Shown piece after piece: positions 1-5,142 of a DNA stretch of 8,155 bases (position 1 is its first letter; each line of letters starts with the position of its first letter). Position numbers and translations under genes: made by a program. The DNA lies in NCBI GenBank assembly GCA_014728975.1, contig WJKQ01000079.1, positions 1 through 8,155 on the forward strand. Reading direction: 5' to 3'. This stretch comes from Candidatus Peregrinibacteria bacterium (lineage in GTDB: Bacteria; Patescibacteriota; Gracilibacteria; UBA1369; LOWO2-01-FULL-3). The notes beneath the pieces were generated by a model. The model had not been told where the DNA came from. It did no database searches and worked only from the letters and a program-made list of their open reading frames with translations.

Positions 1-335
1 ATTCTAACGGAATATCAACTTACCGCGGACTAATTAAAGTCAATAAAGGAGCAGAAAACGCAAAAATTCACACATCATGTGATTCGCTTATTCTAAATAA
101 AAATTCATGCTCCGACACATTCCCCGAGCTGATTTCAGAAGAAAAATCCGCAACTGTCGCTCACGAAGCGACAGTCTCAAAAATAAATGAAGACCAAATT
201 TTTTATCTGATGTCGCGCGGCCTCAACCGTGAACAGGCTGTTTCGACAATAGTAAACGGATTTGCGGAACCTGTCATAAAAAAACTGCCCATGGAATATG
301 CCGTAGAACTTAACCGCTTACTGGAACTAACATGA
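1..335 (+). CDS. sufB: SufB, Fe-S cluster assembly scaffold (C-terminal 110 residues, 5' end outside window)
   Basis: SufB is the scaffold subunit of the SufBC2D complex, where nascent Fe-S clusters are built in the cytoplasm. The open frame enters from the window edge (first full codon at 3) and ends with TGA at 333-335. The visible part carries the diagnostic end of the beta-helix and the C-terminal helices: TYRGLI near the start, HTSCDSL with the cysteine that corresponds to the essential E. coli Cys405, and VAHEATVSKINEDQIFYL with the His-Glu pair matching E. coli His433/Glu434, followed by SRGLNREQA and a final helix. So the key cluster-assembly residues are present in this segment. The stop overlaps the sufD start (ATGA), indicating translational coupling in a suf operon. 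SufC, the ATPase partner, is probably upstream, outside the window. Recognition is very secure; only the N-terminus is unseen. Confidence 0.95.
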   Translation, partial: SNGISTYRGLIKVNKGAENAKIHTSCDSLILNKNSCSDTFPELISEEKSATVAHEATVSKINEDQIFYLMSRGLNREQAVSTIVNGFAEPVIKKLPMEYAVELNRLLELT

Positions 336-940
336 AAACAGTTATCACCCATAAAATCGAGAATAAAAACATTCGCCTTAAAAAAAACGAAAAGCTGACA
401 TACGTCGCAATTTTAAAAGACGGGTGGAAAAAACCGAAAAGGCTTAATTTTCTTCTTGAAGGAAAAAATTCCTCCATAACATTTTTGGGATTCATAATCG
501 GAAAAAACACGGAAGATTTTCCATTTGAGACATATTCAAACCACGAAGCACAAAATACATCCGGATACTTTTCAACAATAAGCATACTTTTCGATAAATC
601 TTCAGTAGAATATTCCGGAACCATAAAAGCTGAGAGAAATGCAAATAAAACAGAAAGTTATTTAAACCATCATACACTGATGTTTTCAGACAACACCAAA
701 ACATCGACAACGCCCTCACTTAAAATTAAAAATGATGATGTTGTGACCGGACACAGTGCAAGTATCGGAAACGTGGATGAAGATATAGTTTTTTATTTGC
801 AAACCCGAGGAATAAACAGAGAACTCTGCGAAAAACTGATGGTCAAAAAATTTATAGAATCCGGCATTCAAAAAATACGGGACAAAAAAACACGCCGAAA
901 CGTAATAAAAGAAATCGATAAATTATTAACGAATCAATGA
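332..940 (+). CDS. sufD: Minimal SufD-like Fe-S assembly protein (202 aa)
   Basis: SufD pairs with SufB to form the heterodimer on which clusters are assembled. This protein has only 202 residues, about half the usual 400-440. It retains a shortened beta-helix core (about 20-130, rich in short strand-forming stretches such as KAERNANKTESYLNHHTLMF) and the C-terminal SufB/D signature DDVVTGHSASIGNVDED at about 135-151, followed by IVFYLQTRGI and a basic C-terminal helix. His141 aligns with the functionally important SufD histidine (E. coli His360). The usual Cys-Ser before it is Thr-Gly here. The N-terminal helical domain of full-length SufD is missing. There is no frameshift sign: the ATG at 332 overlaps the sufB stop and the stop overlaps the sufS start at 937, so the short length looks genuine. 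No Shine-Dalgarno is seen. SufD rather than a second SufB is chosen from position and the lone conserved His. Confidence 0.88.
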   Translation: MKTVITHKIENKNIRLKKNEKLTYVAILKDGWKKPKRLNFLLEGKNSSITFLGFIIGKNTEDFPFETYSNHEAQNTSGYFSTISILFDKSSVEYSGTIKAERNANKTESYLNHHTLMFSDNTKTSTTPSLKIKNDDVVTGHSASIGNVDEDIVFYLQTRGINRELCEKLMVKKFIESGIQKIRDKKTRRNVIKEIDKLLTNQ

Positions 941-2157
941 TACCAGAAGAAATAATAAATCAGTTCCCCATATTAAAAAGAAAAATCAACGGCCAACCGC
1001 TTGCTTACCTTGACAACGCTTCAACAACCCAAAAGCCCAAATCTGTTATCCGGACACTGAAAAATTACTATGAAACCTCAAACGCAAATATTCACAGAGG
1101 AATACATACCCTCTCCGAAGAATCCACATCCGCCTACGAAAAAACCCGCGAAACTGCGGCAAAATTTATTAACGCCAATTCTGAAAAAGAAATTATTTTT
1201 ACCAGAAACACAACTGAGGCGATCAATCTGATTGCTTATACATGGGGAGAAACAAATATTAAGGAAAACGATGAAATCATCGTCAGCGAACTCGAGCATC
1301 ATTCAAATCTTATTCCCTGGCAGCAGCTGGCCAAAAGAAAAAAAGCGCAAATCAAAGCAGTTCCAGTAAAAAAAGACTATACACTTGACATGGAGGCTTA
1401 CAAAAAACTTCTTTCAGAAAAAACCAGAATTGTAGCCGTTTCAGCAATGTCAAACGTACTTGGAACAATTCCTCCGATCAAAGAAATCATAACTCTGGCC
1501 CACAATAAAAACGCACTGGTTCTTATAGACGGAGCACAAAGCGCCGGACATGGTCCCACAAACGTTCAGTATCTGGACGCAGATTTTTTCACTTTTTCCT
1601 CACACAAAATGCTGGGACCAACAGGAATTGGCGTACTTTTCGCAAAAGAATCGATCCTAAAAAAAATACCGCCGTTCCTGTTCGGCGGCGAAATGGCGGA
1701 GAATGTTGACCAATACAATGCCGGCTTCACGGATATTCCATGGAAATTCGAGGCGGGAACCCCAAATATCGCGGATACTATAGCCTTTAATGAAGCACTG
1801 GAATTTCTTTCAAAAATCGGACTTGAAAACATCGAAAAACATGACAGAAAACTCATCTATCATGCCAAAGAAAAATTTTCCAAACATGAAAATGTGAAAC
1901 TTTACATACCTGAAAATCTGCATGAAACAGGACCGGTTCTATCTTTTACAATTGAAGGGATTCATCCTCACGATATCGCCACGGTATTTGATGATGAAGG
2001 AGTCGCGATCCGCTCAGGCCATCACTGCGCCCAGCCGTTAATGAAAAAACTCGGTATACAGGCAACTGCAAGAATGAGCTTTTACCTATATAACACAATT
2101 AAAGATATTGAACAGGCCGAAAAAGCTCTACAAAAAACATTAAAATTATTCAAATAA
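937..2157 (+). CDS. sufS: SufS cysteine desulfurase (class II, PLP-dependent)
   Basis: SufS converts cysteine to alanine and takes the sulfur as a persulfide for the SUF scaffold. The 406-residue length is normal for the family. Visible landmarks: LDNASTTQKP near 25-34, the EHHSNLIPW segment at 120-128 whose His stacks on PLP, IDGAQSAGH with Asp198, SSHKMLGPTG with the PLP-binding Lys224, FEAGTPN at 271-277, and RSGHHCAQP at 359-367 with catalytic Cys364 on the short class II loop. His345 in HPHD occupies the place of B. subtilis SufS His342, which swaps for a zinc ligand of SufU; this fits the SufU encoded immediately downstream. The ATG overlaps the sufD stop (ATGA), so coupled translation is likely; the preceding bases are AT-rich without Shine-Dalgarno. 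Identification is secure at family level. Confidence 0.96.
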   Translation: MIPEEIINQFPILKRKINGQPLAYLDNASTTQKPKSVIRTLKNYYETSNANIHRGIHTLSEESTSAYEKTRETAAKFINANSEKEIIFTRNTTEAINLIAYTWGETNIKENDEIIVSELEHHSNLIPWQQLAKRKKAQIKAVPVKKDYTLDMEAYKKLLSEKTRIVAVSAMSNVLGTIPPIKEIITLAHNKNALVLIDGAQSAGHGPTNVQYLDADFFTFSSHKMLGPTGIGVLFAKESILKKIPPFLFGGEMAENVDQYNAGFTDIPWKFEAGTPNIADTIAFNEALEFLSKIGLENIEKHDRKLIYHAKEKFSKHENVKLYIPENLHETGPVLSFTIEGIHPHDIATVFDDEGVAIRSGHHCAQPLMKKLGIQATARMSFYLYNTIKDIEQAEKALQKTLKLFK

Positions 2158-2159
2158 TT

Positions 2160-2537
2160 ATGGACTTATACCCGGAAATAATACTCGATCATTTCAAAAA
2201 TCCCAGAAACAAAGGGATAATTAAAAATCCTACAAAAACCGCAGAAAAAGAAAACACTTTATGTGGTGACAAAATCCGCATTGACCTTCTATTGGATAAA
2301 AATAAGAAAGTCAGAAAAATCCGCTTCTCAGGTGAAGGTTGTGCTATAAGCCAGGCTTCAGCCTCAATGCTCACGGAAAAACTTCACGGAAAACCCCTCT
2401 CACAAATTAAAAAAATCCCACCAAAAGAAATCTATAAAATGTTGGGGATCGAAATCAGCCCGGCCCGCTCAAAATGCGCACTTTTAAGCCTGGAAACCGT
2501 AAAAAAAGCAGTAAATGGCAGGCGCCATAACCAATAA
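2160..2537 (+). CDS. sufU: SufU zinc-dependent sulfur-transfer protein
   Basis: SufU accepts persulfide sulfur from SufS and passes it to the SufBCD scaffold. The 125-residue protein starts with the IscU/SufU hallmark DHFKNPRNKG (10-19). It has the zinc/sulfur ligands Cys35 and Asp37 (LCGD), Cys61 (GEGCAISQASASM) and Cys106 (RSKCALLSLE). The RxxC ending, with Arg103 in the position of B. subtilis SufU Arg125, marks SufU; IscU has His-Cys there. The Cys61-Cys106 spacing of 45 is between that of IscU (about 43) and B. subtilis SufU (about 62), so the SufU-specific insertion is reduced. The ATG lies two bases after the sufS stop, without Shine-Dalgarno, so it is very probably translated by coupling as the last gene of the operon. 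It converges on the SLH gene with only 37 bases between the two stops and no obvious terminator hairpin there. Confidence 0.93.
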   Translation: MDLYPEIILDHFKNPRNKGIIKNPTKTAEKENTLCGDKIRIDLLLDKNKKVRKIRFSGEGCAISQASASMLTEKLHGKPLSQIKKIPPKEIYKMLGIEISPARSKCALLSLETVKKAVNGRRHNQ

Positions 2538-2574
2538 GTTTAGAACCTTCTCTATCCATCAGAATAAATTTTAC

Positions 2575-3423
2575 TTACTGAAACAATCCAGCCTTACCAT
2601 AAAAAGGTCCATAAAAAGAATCTTCTTTATGGAGATAAAACTCCACAATCTGGTTTAAACTGCGCAATTCCGTATCATAACCTTCTTCCAAATACAAATA
2701 AACTTCAGGCCCCGAACCGGTCATGTTAGTATCCCACTTAAGTTCATATCCAACAGGCGCTTCTGTAATATATTCTTCAGAATTCTCTCCCAAAACTAAA
2801 TTTACATATCCATCAATAGTATCAAACATTTCAGCTGAACCTGCGCCACCTCCTCTTAAAACATGTATTATGTAAGCCATTTCTCCACGCGTTATCAACT
2901 TATCATTAGAATATACAGTCGGAGGAACAGCGTCATTTGCTTCCAATACACTCACAAAAGGCGTAAACCATTCACCTCCAGTTTGCCCAGCTTCATATTC
3001 CGGCAAAGCGTTTACTATTATCTTAGCAGCTTCAGCAAAATTTATATTACCAGCAGGCTTAAATGTTCCATCAGGATATCCATCGATTATTCCTTTATTA
3101 TCGGCTATACAGACATACATGTAAAACCACTCATCTTTTGGAACATCGGGAAAATCGCTGGAAGAACATTCCGATAGAGGATTTTCACCATAATATAAAT
3201 ATCCATAAAACGCAGTGCCGATAACAATTTTTGTAAATTCAGCACGATTTATTAAATTATCCGGTCTATAAGTTCCATCTGGATACCCATCCACTATTCC
3301 CTCGGATTGAACATAATTTATTGAATCGTAATAAGTATGAGTAGTGGGAACATCTGAAAAAGAAGCAAAAACCGCAGGTGATAAAAAAAGTGCTGACACA
3401 ACACTTAGAAATATTTTTTTCAT
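2575..3423 (-). CDS. Exported protein with three SLH domains
   Basis: A secreted cell-surface protein of 282 residues. The start is placed at the ATG at 3423 because a typical signal peptide follows directly (MKKIFLSVV, hydrophobic to about 19, AFA then SFSD as the cleavage site); an upstream in-frame TTG would put residues before the lysines and lies inside the promoter region. Three S-layer-homology domains follow: about 21-70 (FSDVP, GIVDGYPDGTYRP, INRAEFTKI), 89-141 (FPDVP, GIIDGYPDGTFKP, NFAEAAKI), and a weaker third at 151-192 (EWFTPFV, LITRGEMAYI). SLH triplets commonly anchor proteins to pyruvylated cell-wall polymers. Residues 193-282 form an acidic, aromatic-rich tail that I do not recognise; it could be a small beta domain. 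Cys86 and Cys105 in the second domain might form a disulfide. A good sigma70-like promoter lies just upstream, immediately after tRNA-Trp. No Shine-Dalgarno. Confidence 0.88.
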   Translation of the reverse strand: MKKIFLSVVSALFLSPAVFASFSDVPTTHTYYDSINYVQSEGIVDGYPDGTYRPDNLINRAEFTKIVIGTAFYGYLYYGENPLSECSSSDFPDVPKDEWFYMYVCIADNKGIIDGYPDGTFKPAGNINFAEAAKIIVNALPEYEAGQTGGEWFTPFVSVLEANDAVPPTVYSNDKLITRGEMAYIIHVLRGGGAGSAEMFDTIDGYVNLVLGENSEEYITEAPVGYELKWDTNMTGSGPEVYLYLEEGYDTELRSLNQIVEFYLHKEDSFYGPFYGKAGLFQ

Positions 3424-3450
3424 AGCAAGAAAAGTTAAGAATCCAGACAA

Positions 3451-3479
3451 ATTTTACACACAAAGGCTAAGCATTTCAA
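3451..3479 (-). promoter_or_regulatory. Sigma70-like promoter of the SLH gene
   Basis: On the minus strand TTGAAA (3479-3474) is followed after 17 bases by TAAAAT (3456-3451). A transcript would start near 3444, about 21 bases before the ATG at 3423. The -35 begins 5 bases after the CCA end of tRNA-Trp, so the gene can be transcribed independently of the tRNA or by read-through from it. Inferred from sequence only. Confidence 0.6.
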
Positions 3480-3484
3480 TGGCA

Positions 3485-3559
3485 TGGCAGGCCCAAGAGG
3501 ATTTGAACCCCTACTTTCGGTTTTGGAAACCGACGTGCTGCCGTTAACACCATGGGCCT
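3485..3559 (-). tRNA. tRNA-Trp (CCA anticodon), 3' CCA encoded
   Basis: A complete cloverleaf can be folded. The acceptor stem AGGCCCA pairs with TGGGCCT over 7 bp, the D stem is GTGT/GCAC, the anticodon stem is TCGGT/ACCGA with loop TTCCAAA (anticodon CCA at 3526-3524), and the T stem is AGGGG/CCTCT with one G-U pair and loop TTCAAAT. The discriminator is G and the CCA tail is encoded (3487-3485). It reads UGG only, consistent with UGA serving as a stop in this genome. It lies downstream of rpmG on the same strand with a 94-base gap, so it may be cotranscribed. Confidence 0.96.
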
Positions 3560-3653
3560 ATTTTATCACCTCAAAGCATAAAAAAAATAAAATAAAAAAG
3601 CCAGTAAAATTGAGAACTTCTTTTTTAAACACCGGCCCCGCACCACCTCCAGG

Positions 3654-3833
3654 CTATGATCCCTTTTTGGTATCTTTCCTCTTATGCGTTGTATGCTCCC
3701 TGCACTGGGGACAAAACTTTTTCAATTTTTTAACTATTTCATCGTTTCCGCGCTTATTATAATAAGTAACATAATTTCCCCGCTTACATTTTTCACAAAA
3801 CCATGTGCAATATTGGCTTTTCCCCTTCGCCAT
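3654..3833 (-). CDS. rpmG: Ribosomal protein bL33 (59 aa)
   Basis: A component of the large ribosomal subunit near the E site. The 59-residue product starts MAKGKSQYC and has the zinc-ribbon L33 layout: WFCEKCKRGNYVTYYNKR with Cys13 and Cys16, then KKLKKFCPQCREHTTHKRK with Cys41 and Cys44, then a lysine-rich end. The RNYxTxxNKR-like segment and the KKxCPxCRxHTxHK ending are the L33 signature. An additional Cys9 precedes the ribbon. It is slightly longer than the 49-55 residues typical of zinc-binding L33, from a few extra residues before the first CxxC and at the C-terminus. The start is fixed by an upstream promoter (perfect TTGACA) whose predicted transcript begins about 22 bases before the ATG; no Shine-Dalgarno is visible. 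The usual neighbours secE and nusG are not next to it; tRNA-Trp follows instead. Confidence 0.93.
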   Translation of the reverse strand: MAKGKSQYCTWFCEKCKRGNYVTYYNKRGNDEIVKKLKKFCPQCREHTTHKRKDTKKGS

Positions 3834-3862
3834 ATCTATAAATTAAAAACTAAAGTACAAAA

Positions 3863-3890
3863 ATAGTATACGAAATTCCTTTGTTGTCAA
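3863..3890 (-). promoter_or_regulatory. Promoter of rpmG
   Basis: Minus strand: perfect -35 TTGACA (3890-3885), 16-base spacer, -10 TACTAT (3868-3863). The start is expected near 3856, giving a leader of about 22 bases. The -35 and spacer lie inside an inverted repeat (3870-3901). Confidence 0.6.
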
Positions 3891-3901
3891 AGAAATTTCG
3901 T
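3870..3901. repeat. Inverted repeat over the rpmG promoter (operator- or hairpin-like)
   Basis: Arms ACGAAATTcCTTTG and CAAAGaAATTTCGT flank a 4-base TTGT centre: 13 of 14 pairs match. The repeat spans the -35 element and almost the whole spacer of the rpmG promoter. As DNA it could be an operator for a dimeric regulator; as RNA, read from the upstream zinc-ribbon gene, it could form a second hairpin after the one at 3902-3934. No long T-run follows on either strand, so it is not a typical intrinsic terminator by itself. Confidence 0.55.
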
Positions 3902-3934
3902 AAAACACAGCTTTTAAGAAAAACTGTGCGTTTT
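3902..3934 (-). terminator. Probable intrinsic terminator after the zinc-ribbon gene
   Basis: Hairpin with CACAG/CTGTG (3906-3910 with 3924-3928), extended inward by TTTT/AAAA across one mismatch to a 3-base loop, and outward by AAAA/TTTT after a small bulge. It overlaps the stop codon of the 46-residue gene. The T-run on the minus strand is only four bases, so termination may be weak; the structure is near symmetric and could work in both directions. Confidence 0.5.
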
Positions 3935-4073
3935 ATTTTCCAAGAATCCTATACATTCCAGTACCGCATTTCGGACATTTTCCTTTCATGGCACGCATTC
4001 CATTCTTCATCTTTACTTCCTTGGCATCTTCCATTTCCCTTTTCTTCCTGCATTTTACACAATAAGCTTCCAT
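3933..4073 (-). CDS. DUF5679-like double-CxxC mini protein (46 aa)
   Basis: A 46-residue cytoplasmic protein, MEAYCVKCRKKREM at the start, then a basic middle (VKMKNGMRAMKGK), then CPKCGTGMYRILGK. Cys5/Cys8 and Cys33/Cys36 should bind one zinc in a rubredoxin/zinc-ribbon knuckle pair. This layout (AYCVKCRxKREM, MKNGRxAxxGxCPxCGTxM) matches my memory of the DUF5679 family, which is common in CPR bacteria and archaea and has no established function; the two close knuckles resemble ribosomal zinc ribbons. It has its own extended -10 promoter and a hairpin at its stop, so it is a single-gene unit just upstream of rpmG on the same strand. The ATG at 4083 is out of frame and is not used. No Shine-Dalgarno is visible. 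Confidence 0.85.
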   Translation of the reverse strand: MEAYCVKCRKKREMEDAKEVKMKNGMRAMKGKCPKCGTGMYRILGK

Positions 4074-4103
4074 ATTGATTCATGTTAATTAATATCATTC
4101 TCA

Positions 4104-4112
4104 ATTATAGCA
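4104..4112 (-). promoter_or_regulatory. Extended -10 promoter of the zinc-ribbon gene
   Basis: Minus strand TGCTATAAT: a perfect -10 TATAAT (4109-4104) preceded by the extended TGn motif. No good -35 is seen 16-18 bases upstream, which is normal for extended -10 promoters. Start expected near 4097, leader about 24 bases. Confidence 0.5.
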
Positions 4113-4148
4113 ACATTTATGCCCATTTCCTAACTAAATTCACAAAAC

Positions 4149-4183
4149 TTGCACACACAAGAAAAAGATCATATTCTTACAAT
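4149..4183 (+). promoter_or_regulatory. Candidate promoter of tRNA-Thr
   Basis: TTGCAC (4149-4154), 17 bases, TATTCT (4172-4177) is one reading; a better -10, TACAAT (4178-4183), has no matched -35. Either would start a short tRNA leader. Weak call. Confidence 0.3.
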
Positions 4184-4199
4184 CACAAATCTTTAAAAC

Positions 4200-4274
4200 G
4201 CCACCTTAGCTCAGGGGTAGAGCACTCCCATGGTAAGGGAGGGGTCTCGGGTTCAAATCCCGAAGGTGGCTCCA
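4200..4274 (+). tRNA. tRNA-Thr (GGT anticodon), 3' CCA encoded
   Basis: Cloverleaf: acceptor GCCACCT with AGGTGGC (4200-4206, 4264-4270), D stem GCTC/GAGC, anticodon stem CTCCC/GGGAG with loop ATGGTAA (anticodon GGT at 4232-4234), T stem TCGGG/CCCGA with loop TTCAAAT, discriminator T4271, encoded CCA at 4272-4274. It converges on the 110-residue gene, whose stop lies 10 bases beyond. Confidence 0.96.
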
Positions 4275-4283
4275 TTCAAATAA

Positions 4284-4616
4284 TTAATTTTTAGGTAATT
4301 CTCTTGGTAAATTTCCAAGATCCAGTACATTGCCGGTTATACCTATCACACACCGATAAATATCATTAGTAACTTCAAAAGCGGATCTGTCAAGGTCGAT
4401 TCCCAAGACATTACCCCCTTTACCTCTAACTTCCTCCAACATACAGCGTATTTTGCCTGCCACTCCGGCCAATTTTATAAAAGTCAGATTAGGATCGGAA
4501 TAATCCAATGAATTAATAAATCCGGCAGTTTCATCCCGAATAACCTCACACGCGAAAACATCTTCAGGTTCCGCTTTAACACTACAAGATTCTTCAGGTA
4601 CTAAATTTTCAGCCAT
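4284..4616 (-). CDS. Hypothetical protein, 110 aa, unrecognised
   Basis: I do not recognise this protein. The start is set at the ATG at 4616 (MAENLVPEESCS) because a near-perfect promoter (TTGACA, 16 bases, TATAAT) ends at 4650 and would start the transcript near 4643; a longer in-frame TTG start at 4664 would lie upstream of the -10 and cannot be on that mRNA. The product is soluble and acidic at its N-terminus (about 1-30), with no signal peptide or membrane segment, and two likely helical stretches around 43-80 (FIKLAGVAGKIRCMLEEV). A Gly-rich turn RGKGGNVLGIDLDRSAF is followed by a hydrophobic helix and DLGNLPREL. Four cysteines (Cys11, 23, 57, 88) are scattered and do not form a CxxC zinc motif. 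Translation has no Shine-Dalgarno. It could be a small regulatory or adaptor protein, but nothing visible decides this. Confidence 0.7.
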   Translation of the reverse strand: MAENLVPEESCSVKAEPEDVFACEVIRDETAGFINSLDYSDPNLTFIKLAGVAGKIRCMLEEVRGKGGNVLGIDLDRSAFEVTNDIYRCVIGITGNVLDLGNLPRELPKN

Positions 4617-4649
4617 TATAATTGGTTTAAAATTTACAAATGGCAATAA

Positions 4650-4677
4650 ATTATAGACCTTCAAGGCACTTTGTCAA
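4650..4677 (-). promoter_or_regulatory. Near-consensus sigma70 promoter of the 110-aa gene
   Basis: Minus strand: TTGACA (4677-4672), 16-base spacer, TATAAT (4655-4650); both hexamers are perfect. Predicted start about 4643, leader about 27 bases to the ATG at 4616. The -35 begins 4 bases after the stop of the membrane-protein gene on the same strand. This decides the start codon of the downstream gene. Confidence 0.75.
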
Positions 4678-4681
4678 GGGG

Positions 4682-5065
4682 TTATATAACAATCAGTAAA
4701 TATATTAATGAAGCCAGAAATACTATGGAACCGATCACGAATAACAAAAAACTAAGCAAATTTACTGACCTCTTCAGCTTAAGCGGACTCAAAACCCAGC
4801 CTAATGTAACCAAAATCACCGAAAAAACCAACATCATCAAAGCAACAAGAATAACTGTAAACCATGGTCTGATATACTCCGCCTCCCCGATAAGTTTGAG
4901 ATAACTTATGATCCCCTGTACCAAAAATGTCGCACCCAGGATCAGCAATAAAATCGAATTAAGCTGGACTTCTGAAAAGTGTTCTGAAAATTTCTCTTCC
5001 TCGGTCCTGGTTTTACCCTTCCAAAACTCAAAAACCTTCCTTTCTCTTTTTTTATTGCGGGACAT
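4682..5065 (-). CDS. Small three-helix membrane protein (127 aa), unrecognised
   Basis: An integral membrane protein with no family I can name. Residues 1-30 are strongly charged (MSRNKKRERKVFEFWKGK, then TRTEEEK) and should stay in the cytoplasm by the positive-inside rule. Three hydrophobic helices follow: about 36-57 (SILLLILGATFLVQGII), 66-92 (RPWFTVILVALMMLVFSVIL) and 101-127 (NLLSFLLFVIGSIVFLASL), with the chain ending in or right after the last helix. No catalytic or binding motif is visible. The ATG at 5065 is the only good start and is preceded by an A-rich leader without Shine-Dalgarno. It is divergent from the VIT1-like transporter across 77 bases, so the two may share regulation. 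A -10 resembling TATGCT (5099-5094) is possible but has a poor -35. Confidence 0.75.
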   Translation of the reverse strand: MSRNKKRERKVFEFWKGKTRTEEEKFSEHFSEVQLNSILLLILGATFLVQGIISYLKLIGEAEYIRPWFTVILVALMMLVFSVILVTLGWVLSPLKLKRSVNLLSFLLFVIGSIVFLASLIYLLIVI

Positions 5066-5108
5066 ATGATTTTTTTAAAAACGTCTTTAACCTAGCATAA
5101 TTCCACTG

Positions 5109-5136
5109 TTGTTACCACAAAACTATATGCTAAAAT
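5109..5136 (+). promoter_or_regulatory. Promoter of the VIT1-like gene, probably leaderless
   Basis: TTGTTA (5109-5114), 16 bases, TAAAAT (5131-5136), with the extended TGC just before the -10. The expected start, 7 bases past the -10, falls on A5143, the first base of the ATG. Hence the mRNA should be leaderless. Confidence 0.65.
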
Positions 5137-5142
5137 CAGTAC

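Noticed and set aside
1..2537. Alternative genetic code (UGA as Gly, as in some CPR groups)
   Set aside because: Reading through the TGA at the end of sufB or sufD gives unrelated peptides that stop soon, and the stops sit exactly in ATGA overlaps with the next genes.
3423..3450. TTG start at 3450 for the SLH protein
   Set aside because: It would put nine residues before the signal peptide and lies next to the -10, before the likely transcript start.
3564..3653. Possible 24-26 residue hydrophobic peptide between rpmG and tRNA-Trp on the minus strand, GTG start, with a GGAGG upstream (a place where secE often lies)
   Set aside because: Too short for SecE, its hydrophobicity comes from T-runs, GGAGG is at the wrong spacing, and its stop runs into the tRNA. 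Best read as spacer.
3484..3762. Open frame on the plus strand beginning MAGPRGFEPLLSVLE
   Set aside because: It reads the antisense of tRNA-Trp and of rpmG; the RGFEP-type peptide is the well-known false translation of tRNA genes.
4082..4294. Open frame on the plus strand with SSGVEHSHGKGGVSGSNPEGG
   Set aside because: This is tRNA-Thr read as protein, preceded by its promoter region.
4617..4664. TTG start at 4664 for the 110-residue protein
   Set aside because: It lies upstream of the -10 element TATAAT and would not be on the mRNA from that promoter.
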